Below, piece by piece: positions 37,184 through 45,753 of a stretch of 64,000 bases of DNA (its first letter is position 1; each line of letters begins with the position of its first letter). This DNA comes from Pseudomonas viridiflava (lineage in GTDB: Bacteria; Pseudomonadota; Gammaproteobacteria; Pseudomonadales; Pseudomonadaceae): NCBI RefSeq assembly GCF_900601905.1, contig NZ_UWFA01000421.1:51433-115432 (forward strand). The letters run 5' to 3'. Made by a program: the position numbers and the translations under genes. The notes beneath the pieces are model-generated. The model had not been told where the DNA came from, made no database searches, and saw only the letters and a list, made by a program, of their open reading frames with translations.

Positions 37184-37576
37184 TTAGAACACTGTGCAAA
37201 GCACTTCGCCGCCGACACCGGCAGCGCGCGCAGCACGATCCGTCATCACACCTTTGCTGGTGGAGACGATAGACACACCGAGACCGCCACGTACTTTTGG
37301 CAGATCATCGACGGACTTGTACTGACGCAAGCCTGGACGGCTGACGCGCTTCACTTCTTCGATGACTGGACGGCCTTCGAAGTACTTCAGCTCGATGGAC
37401 AACAGCGGTTTTGCTTCGCTGCTGATCTGATAACCCGCAATGTAACCTTCGTCCTTCAGGACTTTTGCTACAGCTACCTTCACAGTGGAAGATGGCATGC
37501 TTACGACGGGCTTTTCAGCCATCTGGGCATTACGGATACGAGTTAGCATGTCCGCTAACGGGTCCTGCATACTCAT
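37184..37576 (-). CDS. rpsH: 30S ribosomal protein S8
   Basis: S8 (130 aa) is a primary 16S rRNA binder, and in E. coli it is the autogenous repressor of the spc operon. The N-terminal DPLADMLTRIRNAQ and the C-terminal STSKGVMTDRAARAAGVGGE are conserved. A 213-base gap separates it from rpsN, unusual for this operon, and the gap contains a hairpin and a promoter-like sequence. Confidence 0.98.
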   Translation of the reverse strand: MSMQDPLADMLTRIRNAQMAEKPVVSMPSSTVKVAVAKVLKDEGYIAGYQISSEAKPLLSIELKYFEGRPVIEEVKRVSRPGLRQYKSVDDLPKVRGGLGVSIVSTSKGVMTDRAARAAGVGGEVLCTVF

Positions 37577-37675
37577 GGGCTAGACGCTCCTAATACAAAA
37601 TAATTAGCCTTACGGCTACAGCTTGTCGCCGAGATTTCCGGGCAAATGAAAAACACGGACTCAGGCGAGCCGGCA

Positions 37676-37704
37676 ATTCTAGGCGTACCCCAGAAATGAA
37701 TCAA
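37676..37704 (-). promoter_or_regulatory. Candidate internal spc promoter before rpsH
   Basis: Minus strand TTGATT, an exact 17-base spacer and TAGAAT. The -35 lies within the 3' arm of the hairpin at 37697-37726. It would start transcription near 37669, about 90 bases before rpsH. Confidence 0.6.
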
Positions 37705-37726
37705 GCCCCAATAGGGGCTTGATTCA
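37697..37726 (-). terminator. Perfect hairpin between rpsN and rpsH
   Basis: TGAATCAAGCCCC and GGGGCTTGATTCA form a perfect 13-base stem over a four-base loop, followed on the minus strand by ATTTCTGG, a poor T-run. It could be a partial terminator or a processing/protection hairpin. Confidence 0.6.
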
Positions 37727-37789
37727 AATTCAGGCTCCATTCCGACCAATCGCTTGCACGATCGGCCGAAATTTCGCGAGAAAGGCGTA

Positions 37790-38095
37790 TTACCAGCTGG
37801 CTTTAACCAGACCTGGTACATCACCACGCATTGCAGCTTCACGCAGCTTGTTACGGCCAAGGCCGAACTTGCGGTAAACGCCGTGCGGACGACCAGTGAT
37901 GCGGCAGCGGTTACGCATGCGCGCAGCGCTTGCGTCACGTGGCTGCTTCTGCAGAGCTACAGTAGCTTCCCAACGCGCTTCTGGACTTGCGTTCAGATCA
38001 ACGATGATTGCTTTGAGCGCTGCACGCTTGGTGGCGTACTTGGCAACGGTGAGCTGACGCTTCAGCTCACGGTTCTTCATGCTCTTCTTGGCCAT
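37790..38095 (-). CDS. rpsN: 30S ribosomal protein S14 (zinc-free form)
   Basis: S14 (101 aa) is the longer, zinc-independent type: MAKKSMKNRELKRQLTVAKY with no CxxC pairs, and the C-terminal GVYRKFGLGRNKLREAAMRG. I used the ATG at 38095; the longer upstream reading overlaps rplE. spc operon, 13 bases after rplE. Confidence 0.97.
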   Translation of the reverse strand: MAKKSMKNRELKRQLTVAKYATKRAALKAIIVDLNASPEARWEATVALQKQPRDASAARMRNRCRITGRPHGVYRKFGLGRNKLREAAMRGDVPGLVKASW

Positions 38096-38108
38096 TTTCC
38101 TACTCCAA

Positions 38109-38648
38109 TCAGTTGCGGAACGGGAATTTGAAAGCACGCAGCAGAGCGCGGCCTTCATCATCGTTCTTGGCAGTGGTGGTCAGGGTGATGTCCAGACCGC
38201 GGAGAGCATCGATCTTGTCGTAATCGATTTCCGGGAAAATGATCTGCTCTTTAACGCCCATGCTGTAGTTACCACGACCATCGAAGGACTTGGCATTCAG
38301 GCCGCGGAAGTCGCGAACCCGAGGCAGGGAGATCGAAAGCAGACGATCCAGGAATTCATACATACGATCGCGGCGCAGAGTCACTTTGACGCCGATCGGC
38401 CAGCCTTCGCGGACTTTAAAGCCAGCGATGGATTTCCGAGCGTAAGTCACAACGACTTTTTGACCGGTGATCTTTTCCAGGTCAGCAACAGCGTGCTCGA
38501 TGACTTTTTTGTCGCCGATCGCTTCGCCCAGACCCATGTTCAGGGTGATTTTGGTAACGCGCGGAACTTCCATCACGTTCGCGAGCTTAAGTTCTTCCTT
38601 AAGCTTCGGAGCGATTTCCTTCCGGTAAATCTCTTTTAGTCGTGCCAT
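38109..38648 (-). CDS. rplE: 50S ribosomal protein L5
   Basis: L5 (179 aa) binds 5S rRNA and contacts the P-site tRNA. The family elements MARLKEIYRKEIAPKLKEE, TYARKSIAGFKVREGWPIG and the C-terminal LDITLTTTAKNDDEGRALL are all present. Confidence 0.98.
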   Translation of the reverse strand: MARLKEIYRKEIAPKLKEELKLANVMEVPRVTKITLNMGLGEAIGDKKVIEHAVADLEKITGQKVVVTYARKSIAGFKVREGWPIGVKVTLRRDRMYEFLDRLLSISLPRVRDFRGLNAKSFDGRGNYSMGVKEQIIFPEIDYDKIDALRGLDITLTTTAKNDDEGRALLRAFKFPFRN

Positions 38649-38668
38649 GGTCTTCTACCTAGCAGTGT

Positions 38669-38983
38669 TCAAGCATCAACCGCTTTTTGGGTCGACTTGA
38701 AGACACGAATTTTCTTGCCGTCTTCAACTTTGAAACCAACGCGGTCAGCCTTGTTGGTTGCGCCGTTGAAAATGGCGACGTTAGAAGCGTGCAGTGGCGC
38801 TTCTTTCTCGACGATACCGCCTTGTACGCCCGACATCGGGTTAGGCTTGGTATGACGCTTCACCAGGTTGATCCCACCAACGACCAAACGGTCGTCAGCG
38901 AGAACCTTGAGCACCTTACCGCGCTTACCTTTGTCTTTGCCGGCGATCACGATGATCTCGTCGTCACGACGAATCTTTTGCAT
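38669..38983 (-). CDS. rplX: 50S ribosomal protein L24
   Basis: L24 (104 aa) is an assembly initiator near the tunnel exit. The KOW motif IVIAGKDKGKRGKVLKVLAD is at the N-terminus. Confidence 0.98.
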   Translation of the reverse strand: MQKIRRDDEIIVIAGKDKGKRGKVLKVLADDRLVVGGINLVKRHTKPNPMSGVQGGIVEKEAPLHASNVAIFNGATNKADRVGFKVEDGKKIRVFKSTQKAVDA

Positions 38984-38994
38984 GTCGGATCTCC

Positions 38995-39363
38995 TTACAG
39001 CACTTCTGGGGCGAGCGAGACGATCTTCATAAACTTCTCAGTACGAAGTTCACGGGTCACTGGCCCAAAGATACGGGTGCCGATTGGCTCTTGCTTGTTG
39101 TTCAGAAGAACAGCAGCGTTGCCATCAAAGCGGATAATGGAGCCGTCAGCACGACGAACGCCGTGGCGAGTGCGGACTACAACAGCAGTCATCACTTGGC
39201 CTTTCTTAACCTTACCGCGCGGAATTGCTTCCTTGACGGTTACTTTGATGATGTCACCGATACCAGCGTAACGACGATGGGAGCCACCCAGCACCTTGAT
39301 GCACATAACGCGGCGTGCGCCGCTGTTATCGGCCACATCGAGCATGGATTGAGTCTGAATCAT
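38995..39363 (-). CDS. rplN: 50S ribosomal protein L14
   Basis: L14 (122 aa), MIQTQSMLDVADNSGARRVM, forms an intersubunit bridge. The internal VVRTRHGVRRADGSIIRFDG is conserved. It is conventionally the first gene of spc, but it is separated from rpsQ by only 23 bases with no visible promoter, so S10 and spc probably read through. Confidence 0.98.
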   Translation of the reverse strand: MIQTQSMLDVADNSGARRVMCIKVLGGSHRRYAGIGDIIKVTVKEAIPRGKVKKGQVMTAVVVRTRHGVRRADGSIIRFDGNAAVLLNNKQEPIGTRIFGPVTRELRTEKFMKIVSLAPEVL

Positions 39364-39386
39364 ATAATTTCTCCGACCCCTAGTCC

Positions 39387-39653
39387 TTAGACTTCCACAG
39401 CGCGTTCGAGAATATCAACCAATGCCCAAGACTTGGTCTTGGCTACCGGACGAGTTTCACGAATCGTGACTTTGTCGCCAATGTGGCACTGGTTGGTTTC
39501 GTCGTGCGCGTGCAGCTTAGTCGAACGCTTAACGTATTTACCGTAGATCGGGTGCTTTACGCGACGCTCGATCAATACGGTGATGGTTTTGTCCATCTTG
39601 TCGCTGACAACACGGCCAGTCAGCGTACGGACATTTTTTTCGGCTTCAGCCAT
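39387..39653 (-). CDS. rpsQ: 30S ribosomal protein S17
   Basis: S17 (88 aa) is a primary 16S rRNA binder with an OB fold: MAEAEKNVRTLTGRVVSDKM and HAHDETNQCHIGD. The ATG at 39653 is preferred over the one two codons upstream because it matches the family. Confidence 0.97.
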   Translation of the reverse strand: MAEAEKNVRTLTGRVVSDKMDKTITVLIERRVKHPIYGKYVKRSTKLHAHDETNQCHIGDKVTIRETRPVAKTKSWALVDILERAVEV

Positions 39654-39655
39654 GA

Positions 39656-39847
39656 TCACTTACCTGCCTGCTGGTTGAGCACAGTCTTCACGCGAGCAAT
39701 GTCACGCTTAACTTGCGAGAGCAGGTGAGACTGCCCCAACTGGCCAGTTGCTTTCTGCATACGCAGATTGAACTGGTCGCGCAGCAGGCCGAGCAGTTGC
39801 TCGTTCAGCTGCTGTGCTGATTTTTCACGAAGTTCATTCGCTTTCAT
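39656..39847 (-). CDS. rpmC: 50S ribosomal protein L29
   Basis: L29 (63 aa), [20 protein letters not shown], two helices near the tunnel exit where SRP and trigger factor dock. Its ATG shares one base with the rplP stop, giving a TGATG junction. Confidence 0.97.
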
Positions 39848-40260
39848 CACATCACCGTCCGCTTAACAAAGGAGGTGGCGAGTGGCAGCTTCGCAGCAGC
39901 CAGGGCGAAAGCCTCACGCGCCAGCTCTTCAGTAACACCCTCGATTTCATACAGGACTTTGCCTGGCTGAATCTGGGCAACCCAGTACTCCACGTTACCC
40001 TTACCTTTACCCATACGAACTTCGAGGGGCTTTTTGGTAACTGGCTTGTCCGGGAATACACGGATCCAGATCTTGCCGCCACGCTTAACGTGACGGGTCA
40101 GTGCGCGACGCGCTGACTCGATCTGACGGGCAGTGAGACGACCACGAGCAACAGACTTCAGCGCATATTCGCCGAAGCTGACTTTGCTACCGCGCAATGC
40201 CAGGCCACGGTTGTGACCAGTCATCTGCTTGCGGAACTTCGTACGCTTTGGTTGCAACAT
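39847..40260 (-). CDS. rplP: 50S ribosomal protein L16
   Basis: L16 (137 aa) lies by the A-site tRNA elbow. The start [19 protein letters not shown] and the hydroxylatable Arg region [21 protein letters not shown] are conserved. It overlaps rpmC by one base. Confidence 0.98.
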
Positions 40261-40272
40261 TTGGCGTACCCC

Positions 40273-40959
40273 TTACTTAGCAGCTTTTTTACGAGGCGCA
40301 GGTGCTTGTGGTTTCAGTTCTTCTTGGCGACCACCAATTACTTCGCCTTTGAAGATCCAAACCTTTACACCGATCACACCATAAGTGGTGTGAGCTTCGT
40401 AGTTGGCATAGTCGATGTCGGCACGCAGGGTGTGCAATGGCACACGACCTTCGCGATACCATTCAGTACGTGCGATTTCAGCACCGCCGAGACGACCGCT
40501 CACTTGGATTTTGATGCCTTTGGCACCAATGCGCATTGCGTTCTGTACAGCGCGCTTCATAGCGCGACGGAACATAACACGGCGCTCCAGCTGCTGAGCT
40601 ACGCTCTGCGCAACCAGCATACCGTCAAGCTCCGGCTTGCGGATCTCTTCGATATTGATGTGCACAGGCACACCCATTTGCTTGGTCAGGTCCTGACGCA
40701 GCTTCTCAACATCTTCGCCTTTCTTCCCGATAACGATACCAGGACGAGCGGTGTGGATGGTGATGCGTGCAGTCTGAGCCGGACGATGGATATCGATACG
40801 GCTTACGGACGCGCTTTTTAGTTTGTCTTGGAGGTACTCACGCACTTTCAGATCAGCGAACAAATAGTCCGCATAAGTCCGACCGTCTGCGTACCAGACG
40901 GAGGTGTGCTCCTTGACGATTCCCAGGCGAATGCCAATGGGATGTACTTTCTGACCCAT
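40273..40959 (-). CDS. rpsC: 30S ribosomal protein S3
   Basis: S3 (228 aa) lines the mRNA entry tunnel. The KH domain core [18 protein letters not shown] and the C-terminal [14 protein letters not shown] are clear. I used the ATG at 40959 ([14 protein letters not shown]); the longer reading runs into rplV. Confidence 0.98.
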
Positions 40960-40972
40960 CTCTTCGACTCCG

Positions 40973-41305
40973 TTACTTGTCAGCAACCTTGACAGTGATA
41001 TGGCAAGACCGCTTGACGATGCGATCAGCCCGGCCTTTGGCACGAGGCATGATGCGCTTCAGCGAACGCCCTTCGTTGACGAAAACGGTGGAGACCCTAA
41101 GGTCATCAACGTCTGCGCCTTCGTTGTGCTCGGCGTTGGCTACAGCCGACTCCAGCACTTTCTTCAGGATCTCGGCAGCTTTCTTGTTGCTGAAAGCCAA
41201 CAGGTTGAGCGCTTCGCCCACCTTCTTCCCGCGGATCTGGTCGGCGACCAAGCGGGTTTTCTGGGCGGAGATTCGAGCGCCCGACAGCTTAGCGGCTACT
41301 TCCAT
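40973..41305 (-). CDS. rplV: 50S ribosomal protein L22
   Basis: L22 (110 aa) forms the tunnel constriction with L4. The beta-hairpin loop region [21 protein letters not shown] is intact, with no macrolide-type insertion or deletion that I can see. Confidence 0.98.
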
Positions 41306-41318
41306 CGTTCCTTACCCC

Positions 41319-41594
41319 TTAACGCTTGGCTTTCTTGTCTGCCACGTGCCCACGATATGTGCGGGTACCGGCAAACTCGCCTAGTTTATGGCCGACCATG
41401 TCTTCGTTCACGAGAACTGGTACATGCTGACGACCGTTATGCACTGCAATGGTCAAACCGACCATTTGTGGCAGGATCATCGAACGACGCGACCAGGTTT
41501 TCACCGGTTTGCGATCATTCTTTTCCGCCGCCACTTCGATCTTCTTCAGTAGGTGAAGATCAATAAAAGGACCTTTTTTCAGAGAACGTGGCAC
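41319..41594 (-). CDS. rpsS: 30S ribosomal protein S19
   Basis: S19 (91 aa), PRSLKKGPFIDLHLLKKIEV, sits in the head near the A-site finger. The start codon is GTG. The C-terminal GHKLGEFAGTRTYRGHVADK is conserved. Confidence 0.98.
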   Translation of the reverse strand: MPRSLKKGPFIDLHLLKKIEVAAEKNDRKPVKTWSRRSMILPQMVGLTIAVHNGRQHVPVLVNEDMVGHKLGEFAGTRTYRGHVADKKAKR

Positions 41595-41610
41595 TGTCGT
41601 ATCCCTCTAT

Positions 41611-42435
41611 TTACTTGCGACGACGGACGATCATTTTGTCGGTACGCTTATTACCACGAGTCTTCGCGCCCTTAGTCGGGAAGCCCCACGGCGATACCGG
41701 ATGACGTCCACCAGAGGTACGACCTTCACCACCACCATGTGGGTGATCAACCGGGTTCATGGCAACACCACGAACGGTTGGGCGAACGCCACGCCAGCGC
41801 TTGGCACCAGCTTTACCCAGGGAACGCAGGCTGTGCTCGGAGTTCGAGACTTCGCCCAGCGTTGCACGGCACTCGGAAAGCACTTTACGCATCTCGCCGG
41901 AGCGCAGACGCAAGGTAACGTAGACACCTTCACGAGCGATCAGCTGAGCCGAAGCACCAGCGGAACGAGCGATCTGTGCACCTTTACCTGGCTTCAGTTC
42001 GATACCGTGAACGGTGCTACCAACTGGAATGTTGCGCAGTTGCAGAGCGTTACCCGGCTTGATTGGAGCCAAAGCACCTGCGATGAGCTGATCGCCAGCA
42101 CTCACGCCTTTAGGGGCGATGATGTAGCGACGCTCGCCGTCTGCGTAAAGCAGCAGTGCGATGTGAGCAGTACGGTTTGGATCGTATTCAATACGCTCGA
42201 CAGTGGCAGAGATGCCATCTTTGTCGTTGCGACGGAAATCGACCAGACGATAATGCTGCTTGTGACCACCACCGATATGACGGGTGGTAATACGGCCATT
42301 GTTGTTACGACCACCAGACTTCGATTTTTTCTCGAGCAGCGGTGCGTGAGGAGCGCCTTTATGCAGCTCCTGGTTGACCACCTTGACCACATGACGGCGG
42401 CCAGGGGAAGTCGGTTTGCATTTAACGATTGCCAT
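41611..42435 (-). CDS. rplB: 50S ribosomal protein L2
   Basis: L2 (274 aa) is needed for subunit association and peptidyl transfer. The OB and SH3-like domains are followed by the conserved NPVDHPHGGGEGRTSGGRHP segment containing the essential His. Confidence 0.98.
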   Translation of the reverse strand: MAIVKCKPTSPGRRHVVKVVNQELHKGAPHAPLLEKKSKSGGRNNNGRITTRHIGGGHKQHYRLVDFRRNDKDGISATVERIEYDPNRTAHIALLLYADGERRYIIAPKGVSAGDQLIAGALAPIKPGNALQLRNIPVGSTVHGIELKPGKGAQIARSAGASAQLIAREGVYVTLRLRSGEMRKVLSECRATLGEVSNSEHSLRSLGKAGAKRWRGVRPTVRGVAMNPVDHPHGGGEGRTSGGRHPVSPWGFPTKGAKTRGNKRTDKMIVRRRK

Positions 42436-42449
42436 GATGCACCCCTTCC

Positions 42450-42749
42450 TTACTCAGCACTGCTGCTGAAATCGAGATCTTGGCCTGGCTGAAGGGAAAT
42501 AACCGCCTTCTTCCAGTCATTACGCTTGCCCAGACCGCGAGCAGTGCGCTTGCTCTTACCCAAAACATTCAGGGTAGTAACACGCTCTACTTTCACGCTG
42601 AACAGGCTTTCGACGGCCTTCTTGATTTCCAGCTTGGTTGCATCAGTAGCAACCTTGAAAACGAACTGGCCTTTCTTGTCTGCTAGAACCGTAGCCTTTT
42701 CGGAAACGTGCGGGCCAAGCAGAACTTTAAATACGCGTTCCTGGTTCAT
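42450..42749 (-). CDS. rplW: 50S ribosomal protein L23
   Basis: L23 (99 aa) is the trigger-factor docking site at the tunnel exit: [20 protein letters not shown]. Its start overlaps the rplD stop by four bases (ATGA). Confidence 0.98.
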
Positions 42750-43348
42750 CCCAGCAGCTCCTCGAATTTCTTCACGGCCGACACAGTGATCAACACTTTG
42801 TCGTATGCGATCAGACTAACTGGATCGGAACCTTGAACGTCACGGACATCAACGTGCGGCAGGTTGCGAGCAGCCAGGTACAGATTCTGATCAACAGCGT
42901 CAGACACGATCAAGACGTCAGTCAGGCCCATGCCAGTCAACTTGTTCAGCAGATCTTTGGTCTTTGGTGCTTCAACAGCGAAGTCCTGAACCACGACCAG
43001 ACGATCAGTGCGAACCAGTTCAGCAAGGATGGAGCGCAGTGCTGCGCGATACATCTTCTTGTTGAGCTTCTGAGAGTGATCCTGTGGACGTGCCGCGAAA
43101 GTGGTACCGCCGCCGCGCCAGATTGGGCTACGGATAGTACCGGCACGAGCACGGCCAGTACCCTTTTGACGCCATGGACGCTTACCGCCACCACGAACAT
43201 CAGAACGGGTCTTTTGCTGCTTGGTGCCCTGACGACCGCCAGCCATATAGGCCACGACTGCCTGGTGAACCAGTGTCTCGTTGAACTCGCCGCCAAATGT
43301 TAGTTCGGAAACTTCGATTGCTTGAGCGTCATTTACGTTTAATTGCAT
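42746..43348 (-). CDS. rplD: 50S ribosomal protein L4
   Basis: L4 (200 aa) reaches into the tunnel with L22 and in E. coli autoregulates the S10 operon. The extended loop [20 protein letters not shown] is typical. The short rpsJ leader here suggests that E. coli-style L4 control is missing. Confidence 0.98.
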
Positions 43349-43360
43349 GTCAGCTTCCCC

Positions 43361-43996
43361 TTAACCGCGAGCCTTGGCTGCTGGACGTACAACCAGGTTG
43401 CCGCCAGTAGCGCCAGGAACAGCGCCCTTGACCAACAACAGATTGCGTTCAGCGTCCACGCGCACTACTTCCAAGGACTGCACGGTCACGCGCTCAGCGC
43501 CCATATGACCGGACATTTTCTTGCCCTTGAATACACGACCAGGAGTCTGGCACTGGCCGATAGAGCCTGGGACGCGGTGGGATACGGAGTTACCGTGGGT
43601 GTTATCTTGCCCGCGGAAATTCCAACGCTTGATCGTACCCTGAAAGCCTTTACCTTTGGACTGACCGGTTACATCAACCAGTTGACCAGCAGCGAAGATT
43701 TCAGCGTTGATCAGATCGCCAGCCTGGTAGTCGCCTTCTTCAAGACGGAATTCCATGACAGTGCGACCAGCGGCAACGTTCGCTTTAGCGAAGTGGCCAG
43801 CTTGAGCAGCTGTAACACGCGAAGCGCGACGCTCGCCGACAGTGACTTGCACTGCACGATAGCCATCGGTCTCTTCAGTTTTGAACTGGGTGACGCGATT
43901 CGGTTCGATCTCAATGACCGTAACCGGAATGGAGACACCTTCTTCGGTGAAAATACGGGTCATACCGCATTTACGACCGACTACACCAATAGTCAT
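43361..43996 (-). CDS. rplC: 50S ribosomal protein L3
   Basis: L3 (211 aa), MTIGVVGRKCGMTRIFTEEG, with the central loop reaching the peptidyl-transferase centre (NFRGQDNTHGNSVSHRVPGS) and the Gln methylated by PrmB in other bacteria. I used the ATG at 43996, the family start. Confidence 0.98.
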   Translation of the reverse strand: MTIGVVGRKCGMTRIFTEEGVSIPVTVIEIEPNRVTQFKTEETDGYRAVQVTVGERRASRVTAAQAGHFAKANVAAGRTVMEFRLEEGDYQAGDLINAEIFAAGQLVDVTGQSKGKGFQGTIKRWNFRGQDNTHGNSVSHRVPGSIGQCQTPGRVFKGKKMSGHMGAERVTVQSLEVVRVDAERNLLLVKGAVPGATGGNLVVRPAAKARG

Positions 43997-44077
43997 GTTG
44001 TAAACCTCATGAGTGTACGGGGCTTTCACCCGCTATGGCCGCCCATTTCAGAGCGTTACACGACTAAGACCCAAGTC

Positions 44078-44389
44078 TTAGCCGAGGCTGATCTGCACTT
44101 CCACACCGGCTGCAAGATCAAGCTTCATAAGCGCGTCAACGGTTTTGTCCGTTGGCTGGACGATGTCCAGAACGCGTTTATGAGTACGGATCTCGTACTG
44201 GTCGCGCGCGTCTTTGTTGACGTGCGGAGAAACCAGAACGGTGAACCGCTCTTTACGAGTCGGCAGTGGAATTGGACCACGCACCTGAGCACCAGTACGT
44301 TTCGCGGTTTCCACGATTTCCTGGGTGGATTGGTCGATCAGGCGATGGTCAAAAGCCTTCAACCTGATACGGATTTGCTGGTTTTGCAT
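44078..44389 (-). CDS. rpsJ: 30S ribosomal protein S10 / NusE
   Basis: S10 (103 aa), [20 protein letters not shown], is a head protein and, as NusE, the partner of NusB in antitermination; nusB also lies in this window. It is the first gene of the S10 cluster, behind a strong promoter. The longer in-frame upstream reading crosses that leader and is not coding. Confidence 0.98.
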
Positions 44390-44451
44390 TGGATTCAGAC
44401 TCCAGATTGCTGTTCCCACCGAGCGCAATACGCCCGTTTAAAGGAGGCGCA

Positions 44452-44480
44452 ATTCTATAGATGGGCTGACCGAGTGTCAA
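44452..44480 (-). promoter_or_regulatory. S10 operon promoter (PrpsJ)
   Basis: Minus strand TTGACA, an exact 17-base spacer and TAGAAT; transcription should start near 44445, leaving a leader of about 55 bases. It lies immediately behind the tuf terminator. Confidence 0.82.
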
Positions 44481-44486
44481 CCCAAT

Positions 44487-44517
44487 AAAAAAGCCCCCGC
44501 AAGCGGAGGCTTTTTTT
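44487..44517 (-). terminator. Terminator of the str operon after tuf
   Basis: Minus strand AAAAAAGCCTCCGC-TT-GCGGGGGCTTTTTT, a strong stem with a T-run, 12 bases after the tuf stop. Confidence 0.93.
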
Positions 44518-44528
44518 CAAACCATCAC

Positions 44529-45722
44529 TTACGCGATGATTTTGGCTACGACGCCAGCGCCGACGGTACGACCGCCTTCACGAATAGCGAAACGCAGACC
44601 GTCTTCCATTGCGATTGGCTTGATCAGGGTAACGCTAACTTTAACGTTATCACCTGGCATCACCATCTCAACGCCTTCCGGCAGTTCGCAGCTACCAGTA
44701 ACGTCGGTAGTACGGAAGTAGAACTGTGGACGATAGCCCTTGAAGAACGGAGTGTGACGGCCGCCTTCTTCTTTGCTCAGCACGTAGATTTCAGCTTCGA
44801 ACTGAGTGTGCGGCTTAACGGTACCTGGCTTAACCAGAACCTGACCACGCTCAACGTCGTCACGCTTGGTGCCACGCAGCAGAACGCCGCAGTTCTCGCC
44901 AGCACGACCTTCGTCGAGCAGCTTGCGGAACATTTCAACACCGGTGCAGGTGGTGACGGTAGTGTCACGCAGACCAACGATTTCCAGTGGATCTTGTACC
45001 TTGACGATACCGCGCTCAACACGACCAGTCACAACAGTACCGCGACCGGAGATCGAGAATACGTCTTCGATTGGCATCAGGAACGGCTTGTCGATAGCAC
45101 GCTCTGGCTGAGGAATGTAGCTATCCAGAGTCTCAACCAGCTTCTTGACGGCAGTGGTGCCCATCTCGTTCTCGTCGTTACCTTCCAACGCCATACGGGC
45201 AGAGCCGATGATGATTGGAGTGTCGTCGCCCGGGAAGTCGTAAGTGCTGAGCAGATCACGCACTTCCATCTCAACCAGTTCCAACAGCTCAGCGTCGTCT
45301 ACCAGGTCAGCCTTGTTCAGGAAAACCACGATGTACGGAACGCCTACCTGACGGGACAGCAGGATGTGCTCACGAGTCTGAGGCATCGGACCATCAGCAG
45401 CCGAACAAACCAGGATTGCGCCGTCCATCTGCGCAGCACCGGTGATCATGTTCTTCACATAGTCAGCGTGACCTGGGCAGTCAACGTGAGCGTAGTGACG
45501 CACAGCCGAGTTGTACTCAACGTGTGCGGTGTTGATGGTGATACCGCGAGCTTTCTCTTCTGGTGCGCTGTCGATCTTATCGAAATCAACACGAGCCGAA
45601 CCGAAAACCTCGGAGCAAACACGAGTCAGAGCAGCAGTCAGAGTGGTTTTACCGTGGTCAACGTGACCGATGGTGCCAACGTTGACGTGCGGAAGGGAAC
45701 GATCAAATTTTTCTTTAGCCAC
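44529..45722 (-). CDS. tuf: Elongation factor Tu
   Basis: EF-Tu (397 aa) brings aminoacyl-tRNA to the ribosome. The GTPase motifs GHVDHGKTT, DCPGH and NKAD are present, followed by two beta-barrel domains. The start codon is GTG. This is the only tuf in the window; the second copy that P. aeruginosa carries beside tRNA-Trp is absent here. Confidence 0.98.
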   Translation of the reverse strand: MAKEKFDRSLPHVNVGTIGHVDHGKTTLTAALTRVCSEVFGSARVDFDKIDSAPEEKARGITINTAHVEYNSAVRHYAHVDCPGHADYVKNMITGAAQMDGAILVCSAADGPMPQTREHILLSRQVGVPYIVVFLNKADLVDDAELLELVEMEVRDLLSTYDFPGDDTPIIIGSARMALEGNDENEMGTTAVKKLVETLDSYIPQPERAIDKPFLMPIEDVFSISGRGTVVTGRVERGIVKVQDPLEIVGLRDTTVTTCTGVEMFRKLLDEGRAGENCGVLLRGTKRDDVERGQVLVKPGTVKPHTQFEAEIYVLSKEEGGRHTPFFKGYRPQFYFRTTDVTGSCELPEGVEMVMPGDNVKVSVTLIKPIAMEDGLRFAIREGGRTVGAGVVAKIIA

Positions 45723-45753
45723 GACAATTAACTCCTAGCCTAAAGGGGCTGAA

